A DNA stretch of 64,000 bases from NCBI RefSeq assembly GCF_009684755.1, contig NZ_BLBC01000011.1, positions 1 through 64,000 of the forward strand, in the 5' to 3' direction. Within the stretch, counting starts at the first letter, position 1, and each line of letters starts with the position of its first letter. The notes beneath the pieces were generated by a model that searched no databases, was not told where the DNA came from, and worked only from the letters and a program-made list of their open reading frames with translations. Both the position numbers and the translations under genes were made by a program. Source of the DNA: Capnocytophaga felis (GTDB lineage: Bacteria > Bacteroidota > Bacteroidia > Flavobacteriales > Flavobacteriaceae). Below, in pieces: positions 1 to 9,800 of this stretch.

Positions 1-52
1 ATGTCGTTTTAGGTGTGAAATATCAGTTTTAAGTTTATTGCGAAAAAATTTC

Positions 53-60
53 TAACTTTG
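53..60 (+). promoter_or_regulatory. Putative -7 promoter element before the AraC gene
   Basis: TAACTTTG matches the Bacteroidetes -7 consensus TAnnTTTG and lies 16 bp before the ATG of the AraC-family gene. No clear TTTG -33 element is present at the usual spacing, so only the -7 half is supported. Confidence 0.45.
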
Positions 61-76
61 CCTAAAAACCATCTTG

Positions 77-853
77 ATGCCGACTTCAAAATACCAAATT
101 AGTAAACCAAACGCATTTTTAAGCAAATACATAGACTATTTTTGGGCTGCAGAGACCGACGAATATTTTCGATATATTTCGCCTGCCTCCACACTTACCG
201 ATTGGGTTTTCTTTTGCGAAGGGACGATGAAAAACACGCAAAATCGGGAAGAATTATCCGAAAGTGGAATGATTTTCGGTCAAAAAACGATATTTAACAA
301 TTACGAAGCTGTTCTCCCAAAAGCCAAACTTTTTGGAGTTCGAGTGCGTCCGTCTGTTTTTTTGCTGACTTGTAAAATTCCTGCAATGGCATTAGATGGG
401 CAATGCATCTCTTTGCAGGATTTGTTTGGTTACGAGGGCGAACGACTTACAGAGAAAATACTCAAATCCGACACCTTGCCCGAATTTGTGTATATTTTAT
501 CGAATTTTCTGATGCAAAAAGCGACTGATTTGCCCCTGAAATACCAATCTGTCGAAAAATGGTTATCACAAACCAATTTCCTAAGTCGCGATGTTTCTAT
601 CAAAGAGATTTGCCTTTCTCAGCGACAGTTTGAGCGAAATTTTAAAGAATTTACGGGTTTTTCTCTGCGAAAATACACCAAAATTAAACGATTCGAACGC
701 GTATTTCAATACTTGCAAAACACCAAAAATCAAGAAAACCTTACCGAAATCGCTTACCGATTTGGCTACTACGACCAAGCTCATTTTAATCGTGATTTTA
801 AGGCGTTTACGGGAAAAAATCCGAAATTTTTGTTAAAAGACTTAAAAATGTAA
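77..853 (+). CDS. AraC-family transcriptional regulator
   Basis: This is a predicted DNA-binding regulator of 258 residues, starting at the ATG at 77; an in-frame TTG one codon earlier is a poorer start. The C-terminal third carries two helix-turn-helix motifs of the AraC/XylS type. The second includes the family signature around residues 230-245 (IAYRFGYYDQAHFNRDFK), followed by a KNPK segment. The N-terminal half looks like the small sensor domain found in many Bacteroidetes AraC proteins rather than a cupin with visible metal ligands. The protein probably acts in the cytoplasm. The neighbours (Fic enzyme, VOC protein) give no clear regulon, and its ligand is unknown. Confidence 0.88.
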   Translation: MPTSKYQISKPNAFLSKYIDYFWAAETDEYFRYISPASTLTDWVFFCEGTMKNTQNREELSESGMIFGQKTIFNNYEAVLPKAKLFGVRVRPSVFLLTCKIPAMALDGQCISLQDLFGYEGERLTEKILKSDTLPEFVYILSNFLMQKATDLPLKYQSVEKWLSQTNFLSRDVSIKEICLSQRQFERNFKEFTGFSLRKYTKIKRFERVFQYLQNTKNQENLTEIAYRFGYYDQAHFNRDFKAFTGKNPKFLLKDLKM

Positions 854-916
854 AGGCTTTTCGTATAGAAAAAGTAAATAATTGTACTTTTACAGCCTAA
901 AATGTGTATCTAACCA

Positions 917-1465
917 ATGAAAAATATTGATAAAGAAAGTTTGCACAAGGCTTATCAACTTTTTGAAAGTGGAGCTATTGATAAAATGGAAGTCGGAACT
1001 ACCAAGGGATTGCAACAAATTCACGAATATTTGTTTGGTGGATTGTATGATTTTGCAGGAAAAATAAGGACGAGTAATATCTCAAAAGGCGGATTTCGAT
1101 TTGCCACAGCACTTTATCTAAACGAAATTTTGGTAAAAATAGAGCAAATGCCTGAAAATTCGTTTGAAGAAATCATTCAGAAGTATGTGGAAATGAACAT
1201 CGCTCATCCATTTATGGAAGGCAACGGCAGAAGTATGCGTATTTGGTTGGATATGATGCTGAAAAAGAACCTTAAAAAAGTAGTGAATTGGCAATTTGTG
1301 GATAAAACACTTTATCTGCAAGCTATGGAGCGAAGCCCAATAAACGATTTAGAAATCCGATTTTTATTAAAAGAAAACCTGACCAATGAGGTTGAAAATA
1401 GAGAAATCATTTTCAAAGGCATCGAACAATCATATTATTACGAGGGGTATGAGGGGAATGGTTGA
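917..1465 (+). CDS. Fic-domain AMP transferase, class III (self-inhibited)
   Basis: This is a 182-residue Fic enzyme, the family that transfers AMP (or another nucleotide part) from ATP to hydroxyl side chains of target proteins. The core motif [10 protein letters not shown] runs from H97 to S106, with R108 following, and supplies the catalytic histidine, the Mg-binding acidic residue E101 and the anion-binding loop. FAGKIR at about 46-51 is a typical second motif. The last residues contain SYYYEG (S172 to G177), matching the SxxxE(G/N) inhibitory motif that class III Fic proteins such as Neisseria NmFic carry in a C-terminal helix; E176 would be the inhibitory glutamate. The length is close to NmFic. 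No antitoxin gene is adjacent, consistent with regulation in cis. The target is unknown. Confidence 0.9.
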   Translation: MKNIDKESLHKAYQLFESGAIDKMEVGTTKGLQQIHEYLFGGLYDFAGKIRTSNISKGGFRFATALYLNEILVKIEQMPENSFEEIIQKYVEMNIAHPFMEGNGRSMRIWLDMMLKKNLKKVVNWQFVDKTLYLQAMERSPINDLEIRFLLKENLTNEVENREIIFKGIEQSYYYEGYEGNG

Positions 1466-1514
1466 ACCTCCAATTTTCGTCGTTTCGGTACAATTTCAGC
1501 ACACAAATTCGGGG

Positions 1515-1522
1515 TAGCTTTG
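1515..1522 (+). promoter_or_regulatory. Putative -7 element before the VOC gene
   Basis: TAGCTTTG matches TAnnTTTG and ends 24 bp before the ATG at 1547. It contains the upstream in-frame TTG (1520-1522), which argues that the TTG is promoter sequence and not a start codon. The -33 half is not clear. Confidence 0.45.
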
Positions 1523-1546
1523 CCTCAATTTTTAATTTGTAGAAAA

Positions 1547-2077
1547 ATGACTGAAAAAGTAAATGTTCCCAAAGGAAGCCACATCGTAAACGCCCTCATC
1601 GCCACACAAGATGCCCGTGCTTTAATTTCGTTTTTGGAGAAAGTTTTTGATGCTCAAGAAGATAAAAACGCTTTGGCAATCAGCCAATCCGACGGAAAGA
1701 TTTTTAATAGCAGTGTAACCATTGGCGATACTACGATGATTATTTTTGACCGAAAACAAGGTTGGAAACACACGCCCTCACTCTTGCAAGTCTATGTAAA
1801 TCATATAGATAAAAAACTTGCAACCGCCGAATCACTCGGAGCGACTGTTGCTACCCAGCCTACCGATTTTTATGGAGGGAAATTAGCCCGCTTCATCGAC
1901 CCGCAAGGCAATTTATGGTGGCTTTTTGAACTGTCGGAGTACGATGAATCCGATTGGGTTTCAGAAGAGACCACCGAAGAAACCGATACTGTGTGGACAT
2001 TAGACCCCAATTCGGATATGACCTACATACACGATTCACTTATAGAAGCAATGAAAAAACTCAATGATTTTCAATAA
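1547..2077 (+). CDS. VOC-superfamily protein (PhnB/glyoxalase-like)
   Basis: This 176-residue cytoplasmic protein is of the vicinal oxygen chelate fold, resembling PhnB/YdeM-type proteins. The sequence shows the usual order: a first beta-alpha-beta unit (HIVNALIATQDARALISFLE near the start), a second with GDTTMIIFD, then AESLGATVATQP and the C-terminal GGKLARFIDPQGNLWWLFE, which is the family's best-conserved stretch. The ATG at 1547 was chosen because the longer reading frame begins at a TTG inside a promoter element. The acidic tail after residue 140 is outside the core domain. Family members are often annotated as glyoxalase or antibiotic-resistance proteins, but the substrate here cannot be told from sequence. 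Confidence 0.8.
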   Translation: MTEKVNVPKGSHIVNALIATQDARALISFLEKVFDAQEDKNALAISQSDGKIFNSSVTIGDTTMIIFDRKQGWKHTPSLLQVYVNHIDKKLATAESLGATVATQPTDFYGGKLARFIDPQGNLWWLFELSEYDESDWVSEETTEETDTVWTLDPNSDMTYIHDSLIEAMKKLNDFQ

Positions 2078-2196
2078 CCTAAAATCACATCCTCACTTTC
2101 ATCTACACCTTTAAAGAGAGAATTGTAGCAACAAACTACTTTACATTAGTATTAAAACACTTATTGTTTTTCAATAATAGCTTTCATAAGAAAAAT

Positions 2197-2228
2197 AAAA
2201 CGATTGATTCACATCAATCGTTTTTTAA
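2197..2228. terminator. Bidirectional hairpin terminator
   Basis: An 11-bp perfect inverted repeat (arms AAAACGATTGA at 2197-2207 and TCAATCGTTTT at 2214-2224) encloses a 6-nt loop and is followed by a T run. It lies between the convergent VOC and nanA genes and can serve both strands. The rest of the 2078-2284 gap shows no other gene. Confidence 0.8.
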
Positions 2229-2284
2229 AATAATAAAAAAGAAAACTTAAAAATAAAAATTATGAAAAAAACTTTGTTATTTAC

Positions 2285-3181
2285 TTATTTTGATAAATAT
2301 TCTGTAATTCCTAATTTCTCCAATTTTGAGTAAATTTCTTGCAACTGACTTGCAGTTAACGTCACGTGAGGATATCTGGCACTTCCGCAATCTACCCCCA
2401 GCAAACGCATAAAACTCTTTCCACCACCGTTAAACCCTCCGTAAGAAGCCACAATGTTCACAAATTCTATAGCTTTTTGTTGTAAATCAGCAGCGAACTC
2501 ATTATTCCCTTTCTCAAAATTTTCTTTGATTGTCAAATAAAGCTTCGCTAAATGATTGTAAGTACTTCCTACCCAACCTGTTGCTCCTAAAGGTAAACTT
2601 GGTAAAAAAGCCTCATCTACACCAAAAAGAATATTAAATCCCTGATTATCGTAAAATCTTGATTGGGTAAAATGAATCATATTGTTTTGTGTGAACTTCA
2701 ACCCTGCAAAGGTGGGAATTTCTTCCTTAGCTTTTTGCATAAATTGAGTTATATCAAAATTAGCCCCCGTCAAATCAGGAATATGGTAATAGTAAAAAGG
2801 TATGTTTGGAGCTGCTTCGGCAATAGTTTTGCAATAATCTATTAATTTTTCAAGATTAGGTTTGAAGTAAAAAGGTGCTAATGTAGAGATTGCATCAACC
2901 TTATCTGCAGAATGTTTTGCCAATTCCACAGCGTGATTTAAGTTGATGTCTCCCACGTGATTGGTAATGAAAAAGTCTGGAGATTTTTGCTCTGCCCACG
3001 CTTCAATAATTTCCTTTCTTTCTTCAACAGAAAGCGAAGCAAAATCACCCGTAGAACCATTTGCAAAAATGCCTTTAACACCATTTCTTCTCAAAAAATC
3101 GGCATATTGAGGAACTACCTTGGTTGAAACCACTCCTTTTGAATCCATCGGAGCGTAAGTTGCAGCGATTAAACTTTTCAT
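2285..3181 (-). CDS. nanA: N-acetylneuraminate lyase
   Basis: This cytoplasmic aldolase cleaves N-acetylneuraminate (sialic acid) to N-acetylmannosamine and pyruvate. The 298-residue length is normal for the dihydrodipicolinate synthase / NanA superfamily. Key residues can be read: FANGSTGDF with S43 and T44 (carboxylate-binding GST(T/G)E motif), YYYHIP with catalytic Y132, and GLKFTQNN with the Schiff-base lysine K162, followed by a GVDE motif. These match the NanA branch rather than DapA. The gene stands alone between two terminators and has a good promoter at 3208-3238. NagA, NagB, sialidase and sialic acid transporter genes are not in the window. Specificity within the superfamily is inferred from motif similarity. 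Confidence 0.85.
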   Translation of the reverse strand: MKSLIAATYAPMDSKGVVSTKVVPQYADFLRRNGVKGIFANGSTGDFASLSVEERKEIIEAWAEQKSPDFFITNHVGDINLNHAVELAKHSADKVDAISTLAPFYFKPNLEKLIDYCKTIAEAAPNIPFYYYHIPDLTGANFDITQFMQKAKEEIPTFAGLKFTQNNMIHFTQSRFYDNQGFNILFGVDEAFLPSLPLGATGWVGSTYNHLAKLYLTIKENFEKGNNEFAADLQQKAIEFVNIVASYGGFNGGGKSFMRLLGVDCGSARYPHVTLTASQLQEIYSKLEKLGITEYLSK

Positions 3182-3207
3182 CTTACTGTATTATGTATTA
3201 CATAGTG

Positions 3208-3238
3208 CAAAGATAATTCTTTTTTCAAAAACACCAAA
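3208..3238 (-). promoter_or_regulatory. Consensus Bacteroidetes promoter of nanA
   Basis: Read on the minus strand, TTTG (3238-3235) is followed by exactly 19 nt and then TATCTTTG (3215-3208). This is a perfect match to the TTTG-N19-TAnnTTTG sigma-ABfr consensus. The nanA ATG lies 26 nt downstream of the -7 element. Confidence 0.8.
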
Positions 3239-3303
3239 AAAATATTTCAGTATTTTTAATATAATTTTCACTCCTTGTTAAAAAAATTCACAAACAATTT
3301 TTT

Positions 3304-3822
3304 CTATCGCTTATAATGACTTGCAATTACGTTTCTAACTGATGTAAATCCTATTTCATTTAAATCAATTCGTTCTATGGAAATCCATTTTAAAGCCTGA
3401 ATTTCATCTTCTGCATTGACCTTTAGTTCAGCTTCTTCGAGAGAACATTCAAAGAAAATATCCATCGTACGATAAGGAACATTTTTGTACAAATAGTTAT
3501 TCGGAAAAGTTGTAACGTACTTCAAATGTGAAGGTTGTATATCCAACCCCAGTTCCTCCTTAACTTCACGGCAAGCCGCTTGCTCTGCATTTTCATTCGG
3601 GTCAATGAATCCTCCGGGCAAGTCTAATTTTCCTTTGTCAGGTTCTACATTTCTGACCGTGAAGAGAATTTTATCCTGATGCCTAAACACAACAACAACC
3701 GCAGCTGCTATGTTATGATAGTAAACAAAACCACAATCGTGGCAGAGAAAACGCACATTATTCGGAAATTCAACATCGGTTGAAGTACAATTAGGACAAT
3801 GTTCAAAAATCATTTTTTCCAT
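3304..3822 (-). CDS. Nudix hydrolase with N-terminal zinc ribbon
   Basis: This 172-residue hydrolase is predicted to split a nucleoside diphosphate linked to another group. The N terminus has two CxxC pairs (C9/C12 and C27/C30) forming a zinc ribbon, as in NADH pyrophosphatase-like and other DNA/RNA-associated Nudix proteins. The Nudix box is complete from G71 to L93: GX5EX7REVKEELG with E77, R85, E86, E89 and E90 visible. It lies between the giant surface-protein gene and nanA, all on the minus strand, with its own 120-bp upstream gap that contains a hairpin. The substrate is unknown; NADH or ADP-ribose are possibilities from the architecture only. Confidence 0.88.
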   Translation of the reverse strand: MEKMIFEHCPNCTSTDVEFPNNVRFLCHDCGFVYYHNIAAAVVVVFRHQDKILFTVRNVEPDKGKLDLPGGFIDPNENAEQAACREVKEELGLDIQPSHLKYVTTFPNNYLYKNVPYRTMDIFFECSLEEAELKVNAEDEIQALKWISIERIDLNEIGFTSVRNVIASHYKR

Positions 3823-3847
3823 TTATTATGTTTTATTTCTACAAACA

Positions 3848-3873
3848 AAAAGGGAAAATTTCTCTCCCCTTTT
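3848..3873 (-). terminator. Terminator of the first giant surface-protein gene
   Basis: The arms AAAAGGG (3848-3854) and CCCTTTT (3867-3873) form a 7-bp stem. On the minus strand it follows the stop codon of the giant gene by about 12 nt and runs into a T-rich tract. Confidence 0.6.
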
Positions 3874-3885
3874 ATTATTTAAAAT

Positions 3886-6800
3886 TTATCTGTATAATGT
3901 AAAATTACCATAGAATTTTCGGTTATCTTTTGCTTTATTAAGCTCTAAAATATACCAATAATCACCCGATGGCATATGTTTGCCTTCGTACATTCCGTCC
4001 CAAGAATCAACAGGTGTTAATATTGTCATTATTCTACCATTTCTATCAAAAATGTAAGTCCTTGATTTTGGGTAGTTTTCAATATTTTTCGGTTTCCATC
4101 TGTCATTTATTCCATCACCATCCGGAGTAAAGAAATTCGGCATTACAATATTATAGAAAACTTTTCTTATTGTAAAGGTATAAGTACAGCCTAAATCATC
4201 CATTACCTCAACTGAAATTTCCCTGCTAACCTCATTTGTTATCGGGTCAATGTATTTCGGATCGCTTTCTTTTACAATATATACCGGATTATCTCCTTGG
4301 TCTTCATTATTGAATGAATATCGGTACGGAGCTACTCCTCCTTCAGCTTTTACCTCAATAGTGTTCAAACCATTGTTGATGACTTCTGTCGCTGTTAAAG
4401 CCTTGATTTCTTCAACGGTTAATGTAGAGACAGCACTTGTACATTTTCCTAATTGTTGCCCGTCAGAATGTGATTTTACATACTCTATCGTTAAGGTTTG
4501 AGTTGCTACCATTCTGTCATAATTATCTATAAATCCGTAATTTCCTTCTACTCTTGAGAATGAGCCTCGAGTGCCATTCAAAATATAAAACGTATTATTT
4601 GCATCCACAGGGCTTGCAAACCTTATCGCAATTGGGTCATAAAGTCCGTTTGAATTACAAGTTTTATCTTGATAAACTTCCTTGGGCTGAATATCAGGAA
4701 ATTCCTCAATTGTGAATTCACTTGTAACTACCGAACAACCAGTAGCATCTGTTACTTTTGCATAGTAAACACCTGATTGCAAAATCGGGTCTGTTGTAAT
4801 TTCTACTTCTGAGGCTAATGCCGGATTTGGAGGAGTTGGAGTCACGTATGAAACAGGCGTAACCCTGCTATTTGATTCCTTCGTATAGATATCAATCGAA
4901 TAAGGTTGAGTTCCTCCTTTAGCTTTAATTTTAACATAACCGTCTGAATCTCCATAACAAACAATTCTGTCAGAAGCTGTTACATCTATTTTCGTTTCTA
5001 TTAAAGTAGGTTCTGTTATCGTGGTGTTTGTTACGGTTTTACACCCCATATTATCCACAACCGTCACCACATAAGCACCTGCCTTCAAGTTTTCAAAAAT
5101 ATTTGATGCTTGCGTTATTTTCGGTTCTGTTCCGCTTTCCAATTCATATGTAAATATATTTGAGCCGGAACCTCCGCTAACATTCGTAACGACTATCCTT
5201 CCGTCGTTTTGCCCATTACAGCTTACATTTGTTGTTGTTACGCTGGCAACTACTGCCTCAGGAGCTTTCAATTCAACTGTTTGTGTACCTGTGTAGGTTG
5301 AACATCCCCATCCGTCTGTTAGAGCGATTGTGTAAATACCTGCTGATAACCCTTGGAATACGATTGAATTATCTTGAATTGTTTGTGTTACATTTTCCGT
5401 AGCAGAAGACAAAGTTACCACGTAAGGAGCTTTTCCTCCACTTACAATCTCAACAGAAATATCTCCTTTATTAGTTTCGCAACTTACTTGCGGAGTTACC
5501 GGAGTCGCTTTAACAACAATTTCTGAAGCTGCCTGAGGTATCGTAAATAAAGTACCTACCGAACAACCATTTGCTTTTGAAATTGCATCAATACGATAAT
5601 CTCCACCAGCCAAGTTCAAAACCTCTAAAACTGATTCTCCAACAGGAACAACTCCTGTTACTACCTGATTTGTAGTCTGATGCGTAATTGTATAAGTAAA
5701 TCCTTCGGTAGCTTTATTTCCTCCAACATTTGGCTTTTTATCTACAAAAGTAAGTGTTATTCTCCCATCATTTCCCTGATAACAAGAAGGTTGCCTTTCA
5801 TTTGATTTGCTAATTTCAAACTTATCTGTTAAATCTCCTACTTGATGAGTGCCTTTTACGCTGCAATTCGTAGCCAAATTTTCAACCGTTATTTCATAAT
5901 CACCTGTCGGCAACAAACTTGTAAAAGTGTAATTTACAGAGTTTGTAGCTGTTGTTGATGAATACGTTTCGCTTACTGTGAAGTTATCACTTAATCTTTT
6001 TGCAGTGAACCGAAGTTCTGTTCCTGAAACGTAATTCGGGGTGGCTGTAACATTTACCGAAATTCGTTCATTCACCAAACAAGTTACCGGATTGGCAACA
6101 GTTGCTACAACATTCGATAAACTGAAAGAAGGATTAATCGTTACTTCATTTGTATTTGTGGCACATCCCGCAGAATCTCTTACTTCTACATAAAAAGTTC
6201 CTCCATTAATATCTGTAACGGAAATAGTTGATTGATTATTTCCTCCTATGGAAGTTCCTGTTGTTTTGTTGAAAAATTCCCAAGTGTATGGAGGTACTCC
6301 CCCACTTATTTGATTCACATCGAAGGAAATTACTGCTTCTAAATTAGAATTTGTAGCACACGACAGTTGCGTAGTACTCAAAGCGTTATTTGCCAAAACA
6401 GACGGATTCGACTTAACAACTTCTCGTATTTGCTGTTTACATCCGTTATTTCCCGTTAGCTCTATTGTGTACTCAATTCCTGTAATTGTTCCCGATAAAT
6501 TTGTAAATTTTGCTGTATTCGCTGAAGATGACGCCGGTGTAATCACTGTAGGGGTTACTATTCCTGTTGTCAAATCCTTCATCTGAATTATTTTAAAATC
6601 AATCGGCTCCAAAGTTGCTGATATTGCCACCAATTCGATACTTCCTTCGGATTGTTTGTAACAAGATTCAGAAGTTATCTTAGTTTGCTGTGCATCTATT
6701 TCCGGCAATTTGGCTGCTTCCACAATAACAGGATTACTGATTTTTGGAGTGGTACAAGAAGCCATTTGCGAATCTCTTACTCGGAATTCATACTCGCCAA

Positions 6801-9800
6801 CCGATGAAACATCTACTGTTACAGAAGTTGATGTATTTGAAGGAATCGTTACTGTTGATGTGGACACAGTTACGTATGAATTATTTGCTCTGTCTATCAC
6901 CTGAACAAGCTCATAGGTATAGATACCTGTTCCTCCTGAAATATCTGCCAAAGTAATTTGTGCTGCCGTTGGGTTTTTACAAGAAAGCTCCCTCGTAACA
7001 CTTGCCACTCCCAACGTAACCGGTGCATTTACAGTAATTGTACGTGTATCTCCACAATTATCTGAATCAAGGACAGTTATAGTATGAATACCCGGTGATA
7101 ATTCCGGAATGGTGAATGGCGTTACGTTTATCTGTACCGGATTTGCTCCGTCCAACACGTAATAATGAGTAAGTGTAGGTTCCCCGAAAGTGATATTAAC
7201 ATTCACATTATTTTTCCCGTTTGAAGGATTGCATACATCAACCTCAATATTATCTATCGATGGCTGAAGTGCCTGACTAATTGTAAATGTTCTTTGTGTG
7301 TATTCTTTGATACAGCCTTTGCTATCCAGCACATAAACTTTGTAAGTCCCTACCGGTAAATCCAAAATATTGTCTCCAAAATTTGTTACTACATCTGTTG
7401 AACTTGGCGTGGTAAAATCTGCTTCGGTAGGGAATGGTTCTGTACTTAATCGAGCCATATATCGGTAAGGAGCCAAACCTTCTACCGTTGTATCGATTCT
7501 CAATTGTCCTTTATCTACACAATTTACCTTATCTCTTATTACTGTTATATCCCTGATTTCCACAGGAGTTTTAAAATCAAAAATTTCAAAACTTGTTACT
7601 GTTTTTGTTCCACAAAGAATATATTTTTCTACTGTGTAAGTATCAGACGCGTTGGGCGTGTACGTTCTTTTAGTTTTACCTACAAGTTTTGTATTTCCTC
7701 TAAACCACTGATAACCTGTAAATCCTGCTTGTGCCTCAAGAGGAGTTTCCGTACAGAAAATCGCTTCTTTTCTATATTCTGAAGTATTAATTTCAATGGT
7801 CGAAGAAACTGTTCTCGTATCATTTCGCAAACAAGCTACTCCTCCTCCTTCGTATTTTATTACAGAAGTAAACTCAAGAAGATTCATACAAGGTTTACCC
7901 GCTTCTTCCTGACCTCCTGTAAGTTGCAAAGGAATCCTAACTTTTCCTCCCATTGCCGGATAATTCGGAATTGTGAAAGTATATGACTTATTAGCCGAAT
8001 CGTATACAAAAGTAGTTCCCGTTCCGGCTACCGAAACATCAACAGAATGTGCTGTCGATGGCTCCACATTTGAATTGTTTGGCAACTGTACGGTTAATTC
8101 GGCTTTTGATATGATTTCTTGCCCTATGTTTTGGTAACTCACTTCATAGTAGAACAACTGATCGGCTGTTAATTCTGTCAATTCATTTGCTCCTCCATCG
8201 GTATATTTATCTGTCAGAGAAGATTCTAACTCAGGTTCATTAATTGTGATAACCAATGTCCTCGAAGCTGTATTTCCTAAAGCATCTGTAAAAGTATAAA
8301 CTACGGAATGTACCCCCACAGTAAGCTCCAACGGCTGTGTATGTGTTGAAGCAACTGTTACTGTATTAGGGCAAATATCTGTATAGGTAGGCTCCTGCCA
8401 AGTAATGTTACTTACTGCACAAAGTCCTGCCGGTATGATATGAGTCTGATTATCCGGAAATGTAACGATTTGGGGAGCGTCTCTATCATCTATTATTGTA
8501 ATTGTTGCTGTTTGTGTACTTCCTGAATTTGAGTTACATCCAAAATGATTTTTAAGTTTTACCGTTACCTCATAGGTTGTCTGGGTATGTACAGCCTCTG
8601 TAAGTATTTTTTGTCCGATTCCCAAAGGACCTTCTTTCGCTCCCGTATTAGGATTTATTCTAAACCATTCAATATCAAATAACGCTGGAGAAACATTTAC
8701 TTCCATAGTAGCCATATCTCCCGGACAAATATTTTGAGAAGCATCAACTCCAAGTTGGAATACAGCGTCAGAATCAACCTCCACCAACTGCGATGTATAA
8801 TCAAAACAGCTATTCTTAATCTCTACAATGTACTTGCCGTTATTTAAGTTTTGGAAAGAATGAGTTTTCACTGTTGGTGAAAGCGTTTCAGATTTGATAG
8901 AAGTCTTAGTACCGTTTGTTTCTTCTTTATACAAAGTATAAGTAATATCTTCATCAGCCAAATCACTCAGCGATAAATCTATGAGAACCATTCCCGAACC
9001 ATCAGTAGTTCCACAAGAAATAGTAGATACATAAGGCTGAAAACTACGTGGTTCTATTTCAATATTAGGAGAATAACCTCTTGCCTCCTGAAGTATATAC
9101 GGATTATTTGGTGTTTTGAGTCCCGTCAAAGGAAAATTTGCAAAAGGTGGTAATAGTGTCCACATATATTCCAAAGGAGTAACTGGTGTGGTTATTGTTG
9201 GATAATAATAATTCCGCGTTTCCAATCTGTATGTTCCAGCTTCCACATTGTTAAAAGTTCCATTAGAGCTGAAATTTTGAATATCAACAGTATCCCAGTT
9301 TCCTCGTGCATTTTTGCGTTGTAGATACACGTGTATCCATCTTCTGTTAGGAGCTACATTTCCTAAAGTGTATGTAATTTCATTGGTATCGCATTGTTTT
9401 ATCACTTTATAAGAAGGACGATTATTTCCTGAACCAAAAGACATTACTTCCGTAAACTCAATTTCTTTTTGATCACTGCCACAAGCATCTTCCAATTTGA
9501 AAATGTATTTTCCCAGTGGAAAATCTCCAAGCCCTACGAAATTTACACCATTGGAATTAATTGTTTCCGAAATCAAAGGTATTTCTATCGGAAAATTAAT
9601 TGTTTTATTTACAGGCTCTTCAAAAAACAACGATGTTGGGAAAGACATAGAAGTCTGCCCATCAACTCGTGTGATTGTTAATTTAGCCTTACTTGCAGTT
9701 CCGGGAGGGTCGGAAGGATGTACGTAATAGAAATCACTTGGAATAGGCATTCTGAAAGAAGCAGTTCCTTCATATATCCCTCGATTTTTTTGAATGCTAT

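Noticed and set aside
2262-2333. Small plus-strand ORF of 23 codons beginning MKKTLLF after a terminator
   Set aside because: It overlaps the 3' end of nanA in antisense, is very short and has no promoter; it may be a chance signal-peptide-like start.
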